A DNA stretch of 8,097 bases, taken from positions 1-8,097 of the forward strand of contig JAAXGF010000117.1 in assembly GCA_012267605.1 (NCBI GenBank), written 5' to 3'. The position numbers and the translations under genes were made by a program. Shown piece after piece: positions 1 through 5,966 of this stretch. This stretch comes from Alphaproteobacteria bacterium (GTDB lineage Bacteria; Pseudomonadota; Alphaproteobacteria; JAAXGF01). Below the pieces are notes generated by a model. The model was not told the origin of the DNA. It ran no database searches and saw only the letters and a program-made list of their open reading frames with translations. Positions within the stretch are counted from its first letter, which is position 1; every line of letters begins with the position of its first letter.

Positions 1-356
1 AGTTTGAAGTACAGCGTGGTCTGCCGGTACAGCTCTTGGTGAAGTACTTTGCCCAGACCAACGAATTTTGGCAGATCGACGCATCTATCCGAGCGATGGT
101 TCAATTTCGTACCCATAACCTTCTCGGAAACATCGTCTCGCTCGGCGCTTTCGACGTCGTGTTTTGCCGCAATGTCTTGATCTATTTCGATCCCGATACC
201 AAGCGCCGTGTTTTAGAACAACTTGGCCGGGTGATGCCGCCCGATGGATTTCTTTTTCTTGGGGGCGCTGAGACGGTACTGGGGGTCAGCGAAAGCTTTC
301 AACCGGTAAAAGGTTTCCGGGGAATCTACGAACTAACCCAGCAAACGTCTCATTGA
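1..356 (+). CDS. cheR: Chemotaxis protein methyltransferase CheR, C-terminal part (5' end outside window)
   Basis: CheR methylates glutamates of chemoreceptors (MCPs) using S-adenosylmethionine, as part of adaptation in the cytoplasm. The open frame enters from the left edge (first whole codon at base 3) and gives 117 residues before a TGA stop. It begins FEVQRGLPVQLLVKYF, the conserved segment of the CheR methyltransferase domain. It then carries FDVVFCRNVLIYFDPDTK, containing the CheR signature RNVLIYF, and later GFLFLGGAETVLGVSESF, the usual last strand and loop of the fold. The end, shortly after this loop, matches normal CheR length, so the 3' end is intact. A TTG at base 36 is only an internal Leu codon. 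CheR usually closes a cheY/cheB/cheR operon, and the rest presumably lies to the left. The gene ends 109 bases from the ctrA stop, in convergent orientation. The family call is firm. Confidence 0.95.
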   Translation, partial: FEVQRGLPVQLLVKYFAQTNEFWQIDASIRAMVQFRTHNLLGNIVSLGAFDVVFCRNVLIYFDPDTKRRVLEQLGRVMPPDGFLFLGGAETVLGVSESFQPVKGFRGIYELTQQTSH

Positions 357-465
357 CGCCGGCAAATCCGCCATCTCACTCAGCACGACGGATATCTGAA
401 ACGGTCGTCCGGAATGCGCCTGACCGATTACGACAAAGTTAGACTGAAAGCGGCTGTGAAGCCGA
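357..465. other. Convergent intergenic region between cheR and ctrA
   Basis: This is 109 bases between two stop codons. I see no gene in it. It contains one short perfect hairpin next to the ctrA stop, listed separately, and a looser 5-bp inverted repeat (ACGAC...GTCGT, about bases 385-408) with a long loop. Confidence 0.5.
451..464 (-). terminator. Small hairpin just after ctrA, weak terminator candidate
   Basis: CGGCT at 451-455 pairs perfectly with AGCCG at 460-464 around a four-base loop. It starts 1 base past the ctrA stop on the minus strand. Read from the ctrA side, the stem is followed by CTTTCAGTCTAACTTTG, which is T-containing but not a real T tract. It may stop or trim the ctrA transcript. 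With only five stem pairs and no clear U run, I rate it low as an intrinsic terminator. Confidence 0.3.
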
Positions 466-1221
466 TTAGGCAGCACCCGAAAGGTTCGAGGCTTCCTCAG
501 CTGCCAGCGCGTGAACCGTAGGCTCCGCGCGTTGTTCTTCGACCGCGGCCGGATCGCGCAGTACGTACGCACGTCCCCATACGGTTTCGATATAGTTCTG
601 ACCGCCGGTCGCCGCGGACAGCTTCTTGCGAAGCTTACAAACGAAGACGTCAATGATCTTCAGTTCCGGCTCGTCGATTCCACCGTAAAGATGATTGAGG
701 AACATTTCCTTTGTCAGAGTCGTACCCTTACGCAAGGAAAGCAATTCGAGAATGCCATATTCCTTACCGGTAAGATGCACGGGATGGCCGTCGGCCTCCA
801 CCGAACGGCTGTCCAAATTCACGGAAAGCAAGCCAGTTCGAATGACCGAATCCGAGTGGCCTTTGGAGCGTCGAACGATAGCCTGAATGCGTGCCACCAA
901 CTCGCCCTTGTCGAAAGGTTTGGTTAAGTAGTCGTCTGCGCCAAAGCCAAGACCCTTAATTTTTTTGGCCGGCGCATTAAGGCCAGAAAGTATGAGGATT
1001 GGGGTGCGCACCTTTGCCGCGCGAAGCCGCCTTAAAACCTCGTAACCATCGATATCGGGAAGCATGAGATCCAAAAGAATGATGTCGTAATCGTACAGCT
1101 TGCCAATCTCAAGTCCGTCTTCGCCCAAATCGGTGGTATCGCAAACAAAACCCTCTGACACGAGCATCAATTCGATGCCCTTGGTCATGGTCGTATCATC
1201 TTCGACAAGCAAAACACGCAT
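466..1221 (-). CDS. ctrA: Cell-cycle response regulator CtrA
   Basis: CtrA is the essential or global OmpR-type transcription factor of Alphaproteobacteria. It controls flagellar, chemotaxis and cell-division genes after phosphorylation through the CckA-ChpT relay. The 251-residue product has an N-terminal receiver domain (about 1-120) with acidic residues E7, D8 and D9, phosphoacceptor D51 in ILLDLMLPD, S79 and K101 in LTKPF. Its C-terminal winged-helix domain (about 125-225) has the family-typical LTGKEYGILELLSLRKGTT, NHLYGG, EPELKIIDVF and ETVWGRAYVLRDP. The recognition-helix region is essentially the CtrA consensus, which separates it from generic OmpR regulators. The ATG is preceded by GGAAAAGAG with 7 nt spacing. 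About 27 residues follow the VLRDP motif, making it roughly 20 longer than the ~231-residue Caulobacter protein. It ends in Ala-Ala, as do CtrA proteins degraded by ClpXP. It is divergent from fliI across a region holding CtrA-like boxes, which suggests autoregulation and direct control of fliIJ. Confidence 0.97.
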   Translation of the reverse strand: MRVLLVEDDTTMTKGIELMLVSEGFVCDTTDLGEDGLEIGKLYDYDIILLDLMLPDIDGYEVLRRLRAAKVRTPILILSGLNAPAKKIKGLGFGADDYLTKPFDKGELVARIQAIVRRSKGHSDSVIRTGLLSVNLDSRSVEADGHPVHLTGKEYGILELLSLRKGTTLTKEMFLNHLYGGIDEPELKIIDVFVCKLRKKLSAATGGQNYIETVWGRAYVLRDPAAVEEQRAEPTVHALAAEEASNLSGAA

Positions 1222-1253
1222 GATGAGGCTCTTTTCCGTTATTTAGCGTACAG

Positions 1254-1258
1254 GATTC
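1254..1258. promoter_or_regulatory. GANTC site (CcrM-type methylation) upstream of ctrA
   Basis: GATTC lies 33 bases upstream of the ctrA start codon. CcrM methylates GANTC in many Alphaproteobacteria, and in Caulobacter a GANTC in the ctrA P1 promoter links its activation to replication-fork passage. The sequence match is exact, but the regulatory role is inference and such sites occur often by chance. Confidence 0.4.
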
Positions 1259-1295
1259 CGTGTAAGAGGAATAATTAACCTTAATTGCTTTAATG

Positions 1296-1310
1296 TAAAG
1301 AAAGAGTTAA
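1296..1310 (-). promoter_or_regulatory. Candidate CtrA box 1
   Basis: On the minus strand this reads TTAA-N7-TTTA, seven of eight matches to the palindromic CtrA consensus TTAA-N7-TTAA. Its near edge is 75 bases upstream of the ctrA start codon, a plausible place for autoregulation. It was found by eye and no binding evidence exists here. Confidence 0.5.
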
Positions 1311-1340
1311 GGCAGCAAGCAAATATCCTAATCAATCGAC

Positions 1341-1355
1341 TTTACCAAACCTTAA
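1341..1355 (+). promoter_or_regulatory. Candidate CtrA box 2
   Basis: On the plus strand this reads TTTA-N7-TTAA, with the first half followed by CC as in the longer TTAACC form of the motif. That is seven of eight core positions. It ends 44 bases before the fliI start codon, where an activator overlapping a -35 element would sit. Confidence 0.5.
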
Positions 1356-1369
1356 TCCAGAACCCCGAG

Positions 1370-1374
1370 GATTC
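1370..1374. promoter_or_regulatory. GANTC site upstream of fliI
   Basis: A second exact GATTC lies 26 bases upstream of the fliI start codon, on the other side of the CtrA-like boxes from the first. It could make the fliI promoter sensitive to methylation state, but chance occurrence cannot be excluded. Confidence 0.3.
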
Positions 1375-1382
1375 CACCAACC

Positions 1383-1389
1383 GGGAGAG
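1383..1389 (+). promoter_or_regulatory. Ribosome binding site deciding the fliI TTG start
   Basis: GGGAGAG is a good purine-rich Shine-Dalgarno sequence, 10 nt before the TTG at 1400. It supports that rare start codon over any later position. The nearby ATG at 1407 is out of frame. Confidence 0.6.
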
Positions 1390-1399
1390 CAAACGAATT

Positions 1400-2752
1400 T
1401 TGTTGAATGGCAAGGTCTTGGTTCCAGCGCTAAAAAAGTTAACCCAGGAAGTTGAGCGTCTGTCACCTTATGTGGTATATGGCCGGGTGACGGCGGTCAT
1501 GGGATTGCTTCTCGAGTGCGCCGGACTTCAGCAGAGTCTGAGCGTCGGAGGGTGTTGTCATATACGTGCTCGCGCGGGCCGCCACGTAAACTGTGAAGTG
1601 GTCGGCTTCCGCCAAGGGCGGGCACTCCTTATGCCGTTCGAATCCACGGAAGGAATTGGATTGGGCTGCGAGGCCTTCGTCGCCGAAGCGGAACCTGCGG
1701 TATACCCCGGCCCACATTGGCTCGGTCGTGTTGTGAACGCGTTCGGTGAACCGATTGACGGTCGCGGGCCGTTGCTACCGGGTCCGCTAGGCTATCCCCT
1801 AAGGAACCACCCACCGCCAGCTCATTCCCGCCGACGTGTTGGCAAGAAAATCGATCTCGGCGTGCGCGCATTGAATTCATTTCTTACCTGCTGTCGGGGT
1901 CAGCGCATGGGAATTTTCGCGGCTTCCGGCGTTGGCAAATCCGTCCTATTGTCCATGCTCGCACGCTACACTTCCTCCGACGTCAACGTCATCGGACTGA
2001 TCGGCGAGCGCGGAAGGGAAGTGCAAGAGTTCATCGAAGATAATTTGGGCCCCGAAGGCTTGGCACGTAGCGTCATCGTCGTCGCCACCTCCAACGAATC
2101 ACCGCTCATGCGCCGGCAGGCCACGTATCTCACATTGTCGATTTCGGAATATTTTCGTGACCTCGGTAAGGACGTGCTTTGTCTTATGGACAGTGTCTCT
2201 CGTTTCGCCACGGCCCAGCGGGAGATTGGATTGTCGGCGGGAGAACCTCCAGCGACCAAGGGATACACCCCTACCGTATTTGCTGAACTGCCTAAACTGT
2301 TGGAGCGAGCCGGACCAGGTTCGGGAGACGGATCGATTACGGGGCTATTCACGGTCCTGGTGGAGGGCGATGATCACAACGAACCGATATCCGATGCTGT
2401 CCGAGCAATTCTGGACGGTCATATCGTACTCGATCGCGCCATTGCGGAGCGGGGGCGCTTCCCGGCTATCAACGTATTGCGGAGCATCTCGAGAACCATG
2501 CCCGACTGCAATACCGAAGAGGAAAACCGGCTGGTCAAGCGCGGGCGCGCATTACTTTCGACTTATGAAAACATGGCTGAAATGATCAGACTGGGCGCGT
2601 ACCGGGCGGGAACCGACCCAGCGGTTGACGAAGCAATCACCTACCAGCCGGCGCTGGAAGCCTTTCTCAATCAATCCAAGGATGAGCCTTGTGACTTCGC
2701 GACCGGCTATGCTGGATTGGCAGACATACTTTCCAGCGAGCAAAACGAGTGA
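1400..2752 (+). CDS. fliI: Flagellar export ATPase FliI (TTG start)
   Basis: FliI is the F1-beta-like hexameric ATPase of the flagellar type III export apparatus at the cytoplasmic face. It unloads substrates and chaperones and works with FliH and FliJ. The product has 450 residues, normal for the family. The N-terminal beta-barrel domain (about 15-95) includes SPYVVYGRVTAV. The catalytic domain has Walker A at 174-181 (AASGVGKS), where the more usual motif reads AGSGVGKS. The catalytic-type glutamate is E203 in GLIGERGREVQEF, Walker B is VLCLMD at 259-264, and the FliI/YscN-type stretch GEPPATKGYTPTVFAELPKL follows. The C-terminal helical domain is complete. The frame opens at TTG 1400, directly behind a good Shine-Dalgarno. 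An immediately following TTG (1403) is an equally possible start, differing by one residue. The TGA stop overlaps the fliJ start by 4 nt. The first gene of a two-gene unit here, it is probably CtrA-controlled. Confidence 0.97.
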   Translation: MLNGKVLVPALKKLTQEVERLSPYVVYGRVTAVMGLLLECAGLQQSLSVGGCCHIRARAGRHVNCEVVGFRQGRALLMPFESTEGIGLGCEAFVAEAEPAVYPGPHWLGRVVNAFGEPIDGRGPLLPGPLGYPLRNHPPPAHSRRRVGKKIDLGVRALNSFLTCCRGQRMGIFAASGVGKSVLLSMLARYTSSDVNVIGLIGERGREVQEFIEDNLGPEGLARSVIVVATSNESPLMRRQATYLTLSISEYFRDLGKDVLCLMDSVSRFATAQREIGLSAGEPPATKGYTPTVFAELPKLLERAGPGSGDGSITGLFTVLVEGDDHNEPISDAVRAILDGHIVLDRAIAERGRFPAINVLRSISRTMPDCNTEEENRLVKRGRALLSTYENMAEMIRLGAYRAGTDPAVDEAITYQPALEAFLNQSKDEPCDFATGYAGLADILSSEQNE

Positions 2753-3174
2753 AAACAGTAAACACGCTTATTCGCCTGCGTAAGGAAAGGCTCAACGACG
2801 CCCACCAGCTTCGCAACAAGCTCGAAACTGACCGCGACGCGTTGTTCGCGCGGATGAAAAACCTCGAGGCGGAACTTGAAAACGAAGCGCGGCTCGCCGC
2901 CCAGTCGGAATTTCCGGGCGACATGTACGCTTCATTCGTCGCTTCCGTAAACGGCCAACGCCAGATGCTCGTCCGTGAGATCGAGGCCCTAGATGTCGCC
3001 ATGGCCCAAGCCGACGATATCGTATCCGAGGCGTATCAAGCCCTTAAGTCCTTGGAAATTAGCGCAGAATCCGAACTTGCCCGGCGTCGGGAAAAGACGG
3101 AAAAAACTGAGCAGGCCGGACTCGACGAAGTGGCCATGGCAACTCATCTGCGCACCCAGGCCCGAACAGATTAA
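2749..3174 (+). CDS. fliJ: Flagellar export protein FliJ (GTG start)
   Basis: FliJ is the small coiled-coil stalk that sits in the centre of the FliI hexamer, like the gamma subunit in F1. It links the ATPase to FlhA and escorts export chaperones. The 141-residue product is almost wholly charged alpha-helix, rich in Glu, Lys, Arg, Ala and Leu. Two long heptad-like stretches (about 3-50 and 68-125) flank a short break around the SEFPGD segment, giving the antiparallel coiled-coil hairpin expected for FliJ. Sequence conservation in this family is weak, so the call rests on size, helical character and position directly after fliI. The GTG start lies inside the fliI stop (GTGA overlap), so translation is coupled. 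Only weak purines (GCGAG) precede it. It converges with the minus-strand operon 75 bases downstream. Confidence 0.88.
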   Translation: MKTVNTLIRLRKERLNDAHQLRNKLETDRDALFARMKNLEAELENEARLAAQSEFPGDMYASFVASVNGQRQMLVREIEALDVAMAQADDIVSEAYQALKSLEISAESELARRREKTEKTEQAGLDEVAMATHLRTQARTD

Positions 3175-3203
3175 GTCCCAATACGTTCTCTAACACTGCG
3201 CCT

Positions 3204-3216
3204 GTACGTCCCGTAC
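3204..3216. terminator. Hairpin between convergent fliJ and the minus-strand operon
   Basis: GTACG at 3204-3208 and CGTAC at 3212-3216 form a perfect five-pair stem around a three-base loop in the 75-base convergent gap. No T tract follows on either side, although AAAATTTT lies at 3233-3240. It may help end transcripts from both directions, but evidence is weak. Confidence 0.25.
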
Positions 3217-3249
3217 CGACTCAGAATCCCGCAAAATTTTGAAGCAATT

Positions 3250-3696
3250 TCAGAGCGTTGATAAGCGACCAAGGAAAATCGGATTATCCCACCCTGGTTG
3301 CCGATCGTCGAGCACGACCCGGTGTTCCCCGACGCCTTGTCGCATATGAGTCAATTCCACCTGAATCCATCGAGGCACCAATTCGTTGGCCAAATCGGTA
3401 ATCAATTCCGCACCCAGAGATTCCATCGTTTCCCAATTAGTGCCTGCCAAAGCCTTGAAATAATTGTTCAGCGAATCGGGAAGCAATACCAGTCGGTCTG
3501 GTACGTAGTGCAGCTGTAGCCGCACACTTGGCAAATCACTCCGTGACAACTCGAAGGTCAGTTCGAGGTGGACCAAATAATCACGGTCTGGGTCGGGATT
3601 GTTCTGCGTGGACAAAAGAGCCCGGCGCTTGAGCCGCTTCGATCCTCGTATTGCCTGCCCACTGGTGGCCACATCCTCTGATTCCTCGCGATTCAC
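3250..3696 (-). CDS. QueF-like T-fold protein without any cysteine, function unknown
   Basis: This is a 148-residue product read from a GTG preceded by GGAGGG at 8 nt, the best ribosome site of the minus operon. It starts 19 nt after the fliK-like stop. QueF is the NADPH-dependent preQ0 reductase of queuosine synthesis. Residues 33-113 follow the short QueF type from memory: NPDPDRDYLV (33-42), a strand ending HYVPD (63-67, QueF Y-I-P-D), SLNNY (75-79, QueF S-L-K-L-Y), then a helix and VPRWIQV (107-113, QueF D-P-R-Y-I-E-V). Counting back without gaps from PRW, E92 falls on the substrate-binding glutamate of QueF. The preceding histidine is Met91. The C-P-x-T-G-Q segment with the catalytic Cys is replaced by LSRSDLP, and the protein contains no Cys, so preQ0 reduction is not possible by the known mechanism. 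The N-terminus (1-30) is charged and probably flexible. The gene could be a repurposed T-fold protein or a structural partner of the flagellar operon. I am fairly sure of the resemblance and unsure of the role. Confidence 0.7.
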   Translation of the reverse strand: MNREESEDVATSGQAIRGSKRLKRRALLSTQNNPDPDRDYLVHLELTFELSRSDLPSVRLQLHYVPDRLVLLPDSLNNYFKALAGTNWETMESLGAELITDLANELVPRWIQVELTHMRQGVGEHRVVLDDRQPGWDNPIFLGRLSTL

Positions 3697-3704
3697 GTCA
3701 GGAT

Positions 3705-3710
3705 CCCTCC
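3705..3710 (-). promoter_or_regulatory. Strong ribosome binding site for the QueF-like gene
   Basis: GGAGGG on the minus strand, 8 nt before the GTG at 3696, lies just beyond the fliK-like stop codon. It decides the start. The frame stays open up to 3849, but that would put the N-terminus on codons already used by the fliK-like gene in another frame. Confidence 0.75.
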
Positions 3711-3715
3711 GAGAC

Positions 3716-5965
3716 TCACACAAGGACACTATCGCCGCCTGGGTGCAACACCTCCTCCCAGGGCGAAACTGGAAACGATGCGTCCACTTGAAACCGCATG
3801 CCACCCGTATATCCGGTCGCAGTGGTGCCCTGTTCAAAAATTTCAGCAACGCCGCGGCGAAAATCTTCGGGCAGATGGGTGTGGCTTCTCAGGATGAGGT
3901 CGAAACGCTGATCCCTGATCAGACCGTCGAGCTGCAGCTCGCCGAATTGGCTGAGTTCAATGGCGACAATGAATCGAGTTCCAATTTCTTCCTCGGCACT
4001 CTTTCCTTCACCCTGACTGCGGGAAAATATAGTTAGAGGTCGAATTTCTCCAGCGTCAATGAACGGCGCGACAAGGACACGCCAACCATTCTCCGATGCC
4101 TGGTGGGCGTTGGCACGATTCAGCTGACCGAAGTCGTTCTCAAGCCGGGACAACTGCTCGCCGTTGCCCGCGGTTTCAAGTATCGCCACGGCCTCACGTC
4201 CGAGCCAACCACGCAGATCCCCGGCGCGCAAGGCACTTAGAAAAAACAAGAGTGATGCGGCCAGTCGAGGAGTGGGAGCCGGCAACGCCCGTTCGATAGT
4301 ATCGCGGGCGAGATTTGGGTCGCTCCGTTCTAGAGCTTCAATCGCATCGCGCAGTGACGGCCAAGCACGCGCGAGATCGTGTGCCACCCGAAGTGAAGAC
4401 AGTTCCTCTTTCTGGCCGCCAGCGCCGAGCCGGACGCCGAGATCGATCAAGCGCAGTGTCAGCGTTTCGCCGGTCGGCAAGGCCACCGAGTCGCCCCGCA
4501 ACACACCGAGCGGCGTGTGGAACAAGGGACGGCCCACCGGATCCTTGGCGATAACCGTGGCTGGAATGAGTTGGCCAATTCGCGGCGACGAAGATACGCC
4601 CGTCGACTCGATCGTGGCAGCGGCTGGACTGCCAGCCGAGATGCCAGCGCTGCCAGCGCGGGAAATGGTCGGGTTCGGCAACGCCTTGAGCCCCTGTGCT
4701 CGTCCCGGCGATACCTGCGGCGCAGACGGCGGGGAAGTCCGCGAAAACGTGGGCGAAGAAAATTCGCGGGATTCTCCTGTCTTCGCTGGTGGCAGTGTTG
4801 TCTTCGCTGGTGGCAGTGTCTGGGTCGTGGGCGCCGAGCGCTCGGTTAAGCGCGGCGGCGGGGATTCCGTTTCCGCGTTTGGCGACGTTGGCGTAGCCGG
4901 GACGGCTACGGTAATCTTGGAATCCCCTTGCTGAGGCACCGGCGTGGGGTTCGCCGTTTGGGGTTGCACAGGATTCTTTCCACTGCTTTGGCTGAAATTT
5001 GCGGACTTGGGTTGTGCTCCGACGGTCCCTTCGTGAAACGATGTTTGTCCACCGTTTAGAGTGACCGCCTTGCTTCCAGGCACTACCGGAGAAGTTCCGG
5101 TGGCGGAAGTCGGCACGTTTGGCCGTTGCGCCGCAGGTAAGGCGTTATCCGCTCTCCGCTCAACAGGGCTGGATCCAAGGTCGGACCTGGCTGACGGACT
5201 GGATGCCGCGTGTGCCGGCAAGATCGACGTCGGCGACGACACGGCCCGACCCGCCTGCGGCGGGAGGACATCAAGACCTGGGAGATGCGCTGGCGGAGCC
5301 CCCGCTATCGGCGCAGACGGGGCCGAAATTGCGGCGATCGGAGCAGTCGCGGCACCGGAAACCGACGCGATACCCGGCAGTGAAAAGGTACTTGGTCGCG
5401 ACGGAACTACTGTTGCGCCAAGCGTTCCGCCCGTCGCAGGCACCGGAGAGATGGCGACGATTTGTACTGTCAAGGGGCGCCCCAAGGGAAGCGTCGTTGC
5501 GACAAATTGCGTCGCCGGATTCGATGTCGGGCTCTGGGTCAAGGGAGTGCGAAGCGCAGGTGCAACCACCACCGCCTTGAGAACATCACCCAACTGAAGC
5601 GGAGCATGATTTGGCAACGGCGTCCCGCCCTGCCCGGTGATCACAGCTGGTCCGACCCGCGCTCCTAGTGCGGGTTGTTGGGTGGGCTTTTCAGTAGTCG
5701 GGCGACCATCCACGTCGCGGACGACGGCGACGAATCCATCGTCCGTGCTGCGCACCTCCAGGGTAACCCTGTTACCCCGCGCCAGAGGAACCGAGGTGGC
5801 CAGGACGATTTCCCCCAGCGCGGTCCGCAAGATTGGCCGGGATGACGAATCCCTGCCCGAAATCGTACCGGTTATCAAATCACCCGCGACAATGCGCTGA
5901 ATATTGGTGGCAACACGAACTTCCACCGAGGTTGTCCCGGCAGTGTTCACGGGTGACGTAACCAT
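3716..5965 (-). CDS. FliK-like flagellar hook-length control protein, large, with disordered linker
   Basis: FliK proteins are exported by the flagellar type III system, measure hook length and switch export specificity through FlhB. This 749-residue product has the FliK layout. A folded N-terminal part (about 14-110) is followed by a linker of roughly 350 residues very rich in Pro, Ser, Thr, Ala and Gln, then a folded C-terminal part. The last ~90 residues contain FIVAIELSQFGELQLDGLI and a helix-rich LPEDFRRGVAEIFEQG (about 665-713), reminiscent of the FliK C-terminal domain. There are no cysteines in the linker. A ~47-residue module occurs twice, at 24-72 and 462-508, with shared G-D/Q-L-I, R-P, L-G and T-L pattern. 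The ATG sits 1 nt after the flhG stop, so translation is likely coupled, and the QueF-like gene follows by 19 nt. Sequence identity to classical FliK is low. The call rests on architecture, C-terminal pattern and operon context. Confidence 0.65.
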   Translation of the reverse strand: MVTSPVNTAGTTSVEVRVATNIQRIVAGDLITGTISGRDSSSRPILRTALGEIVLATSVPLARGNRVTLEVRSTDDGFVAVVRDVDGRPTTEKPTQQPALGARVGPAVITGQGGTPLPNHAPLQLGDVLKAVVVAPALRTPLTQSPTSNPATQFVATTLPLGRPLTVQIVAISPVPATGGTLGATVVPSRPSTFSLPGIASVSGAATAPIAAISAPSAPIAGAPPAHLPGLDVLPPQAGRAVSSPTSILPAHAASSPSARSDLGSSPVERRADNALPAAQRPNVPTSATGTSPVVPGSKAVTLNGGQTSFHEGTVGAQPKSANFSQSSGKNPVQPQTANPTPVPQQGDSKITVAVPATPTSPNAETESPPPRLTERSAPTTQTLPPAKTTLPPAKTGESREFSSPTFSRTSPPSAPQVSPGRAQGLKALPNPTISRAGSAGISAGSPAAATIESTGVSSSPRIGQLIPATVIAKDPVGRPLFHTPLGVLRGDSVALPTGETLTLRLIDLGVRLGAGGQKEELSSLRVAHDLARAWPSLRDAIEALERSDPNLARDTIERALPAPTPRLAASLLFFLSALRAGDLRGWLGREAVAILETAGNGEQLSRLENDFGQLNRANAHQASENGWRVLVAPFIDAGEIRPLTIFSRSQGEGKSAEEEIGTRFIVAIELSQFGELQLDGLIRDQRFDLILRSHTHLPEDFRRGVAEIFEQGTTATGYTGGMRFQVDASFPVSPWEEVLHPGGDSVLV
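4779..4820. repeat. Tandem 21-bp duplication inside the fliK-like linker
   Basis: Two adjacent 21-base copies (4779-4799 and 4800-4820) differ only at the last base. In the protein they encode TLPPAKT twice in a row, in frame. This looks like a recent slippage event in the low-complexity linker, where length can vary without breaking a fold. Confidence 0.9.
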
Positions 5966-5966
5966 G

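Larger units (their letters stand above)
1222..1399. promoter_or_regulatory. Divergent ctrA / fliI promoter region
   Basis: These 178 bases lie between the ctrA and fliI start codons and must carry the promoters of both. The centre (about 1260-1356) is strikingly AT-rich and contains five TTAA tetramers (1275, 1281, 1290, 1307, 1352), the half-site of CtrA binding sequences. Two pairs approximate the full TTAA-N7-TTAA box, and GANTC methylation sites lie on each side. I could not place a convincing -35/-10 pair by eye. Control of both genes by phosphorylated CtrA is inferred from these motifs and from the known CtrA regulon in Caulobacter. Confidence 0.7.

Noticed and set aside
333..653. Minus-strand frame across the cheR-ctrA junction
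   Set aside because: It overlaps ctrA out of frame and the cheR end, is Arg/Ser-rich, and has no recognisable domain.
511..927. Plus-strand frame antisense to ctrA
   Set aside because: ctrA on the minus strand is unmistakable, and the antisense product has no motif.
1281..1293. TTAA pair with five-base spacing as a third CtrA box
   Set aside because: The spacing is 5 instead of 7, so it does not meet the motif. It is kept only as evidence of local TTAA enrichment.
3697..3849. N-terminal extension of the QueF-like gene up to base 3849
   Set aside because: It would overlap the conserved end of the fliK-like gene by 134 bases, and the extension resembles no QueF N-terminus. The GTG at 3696 has a strong, well-spaced ribosome site.
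4164..4934. Long plus-strand open frame (256 codons) opposite the fliK-like gene
   Set aside because: It is antisense to a GC-rich, low-complexity coding region, its product is Arg/Ser-rich with no recognisable motif, and no ribosome site is evident. It is a shadow of the minus-strand gene.
5061..5597. Plus-strand open frame (178 codons) opposite the fliK-like linker
   Set aside because: Same reason: the composition mirrors the Pro/Ser/Thr-rich linker in the opposite strand, and it shows no domain pattern.
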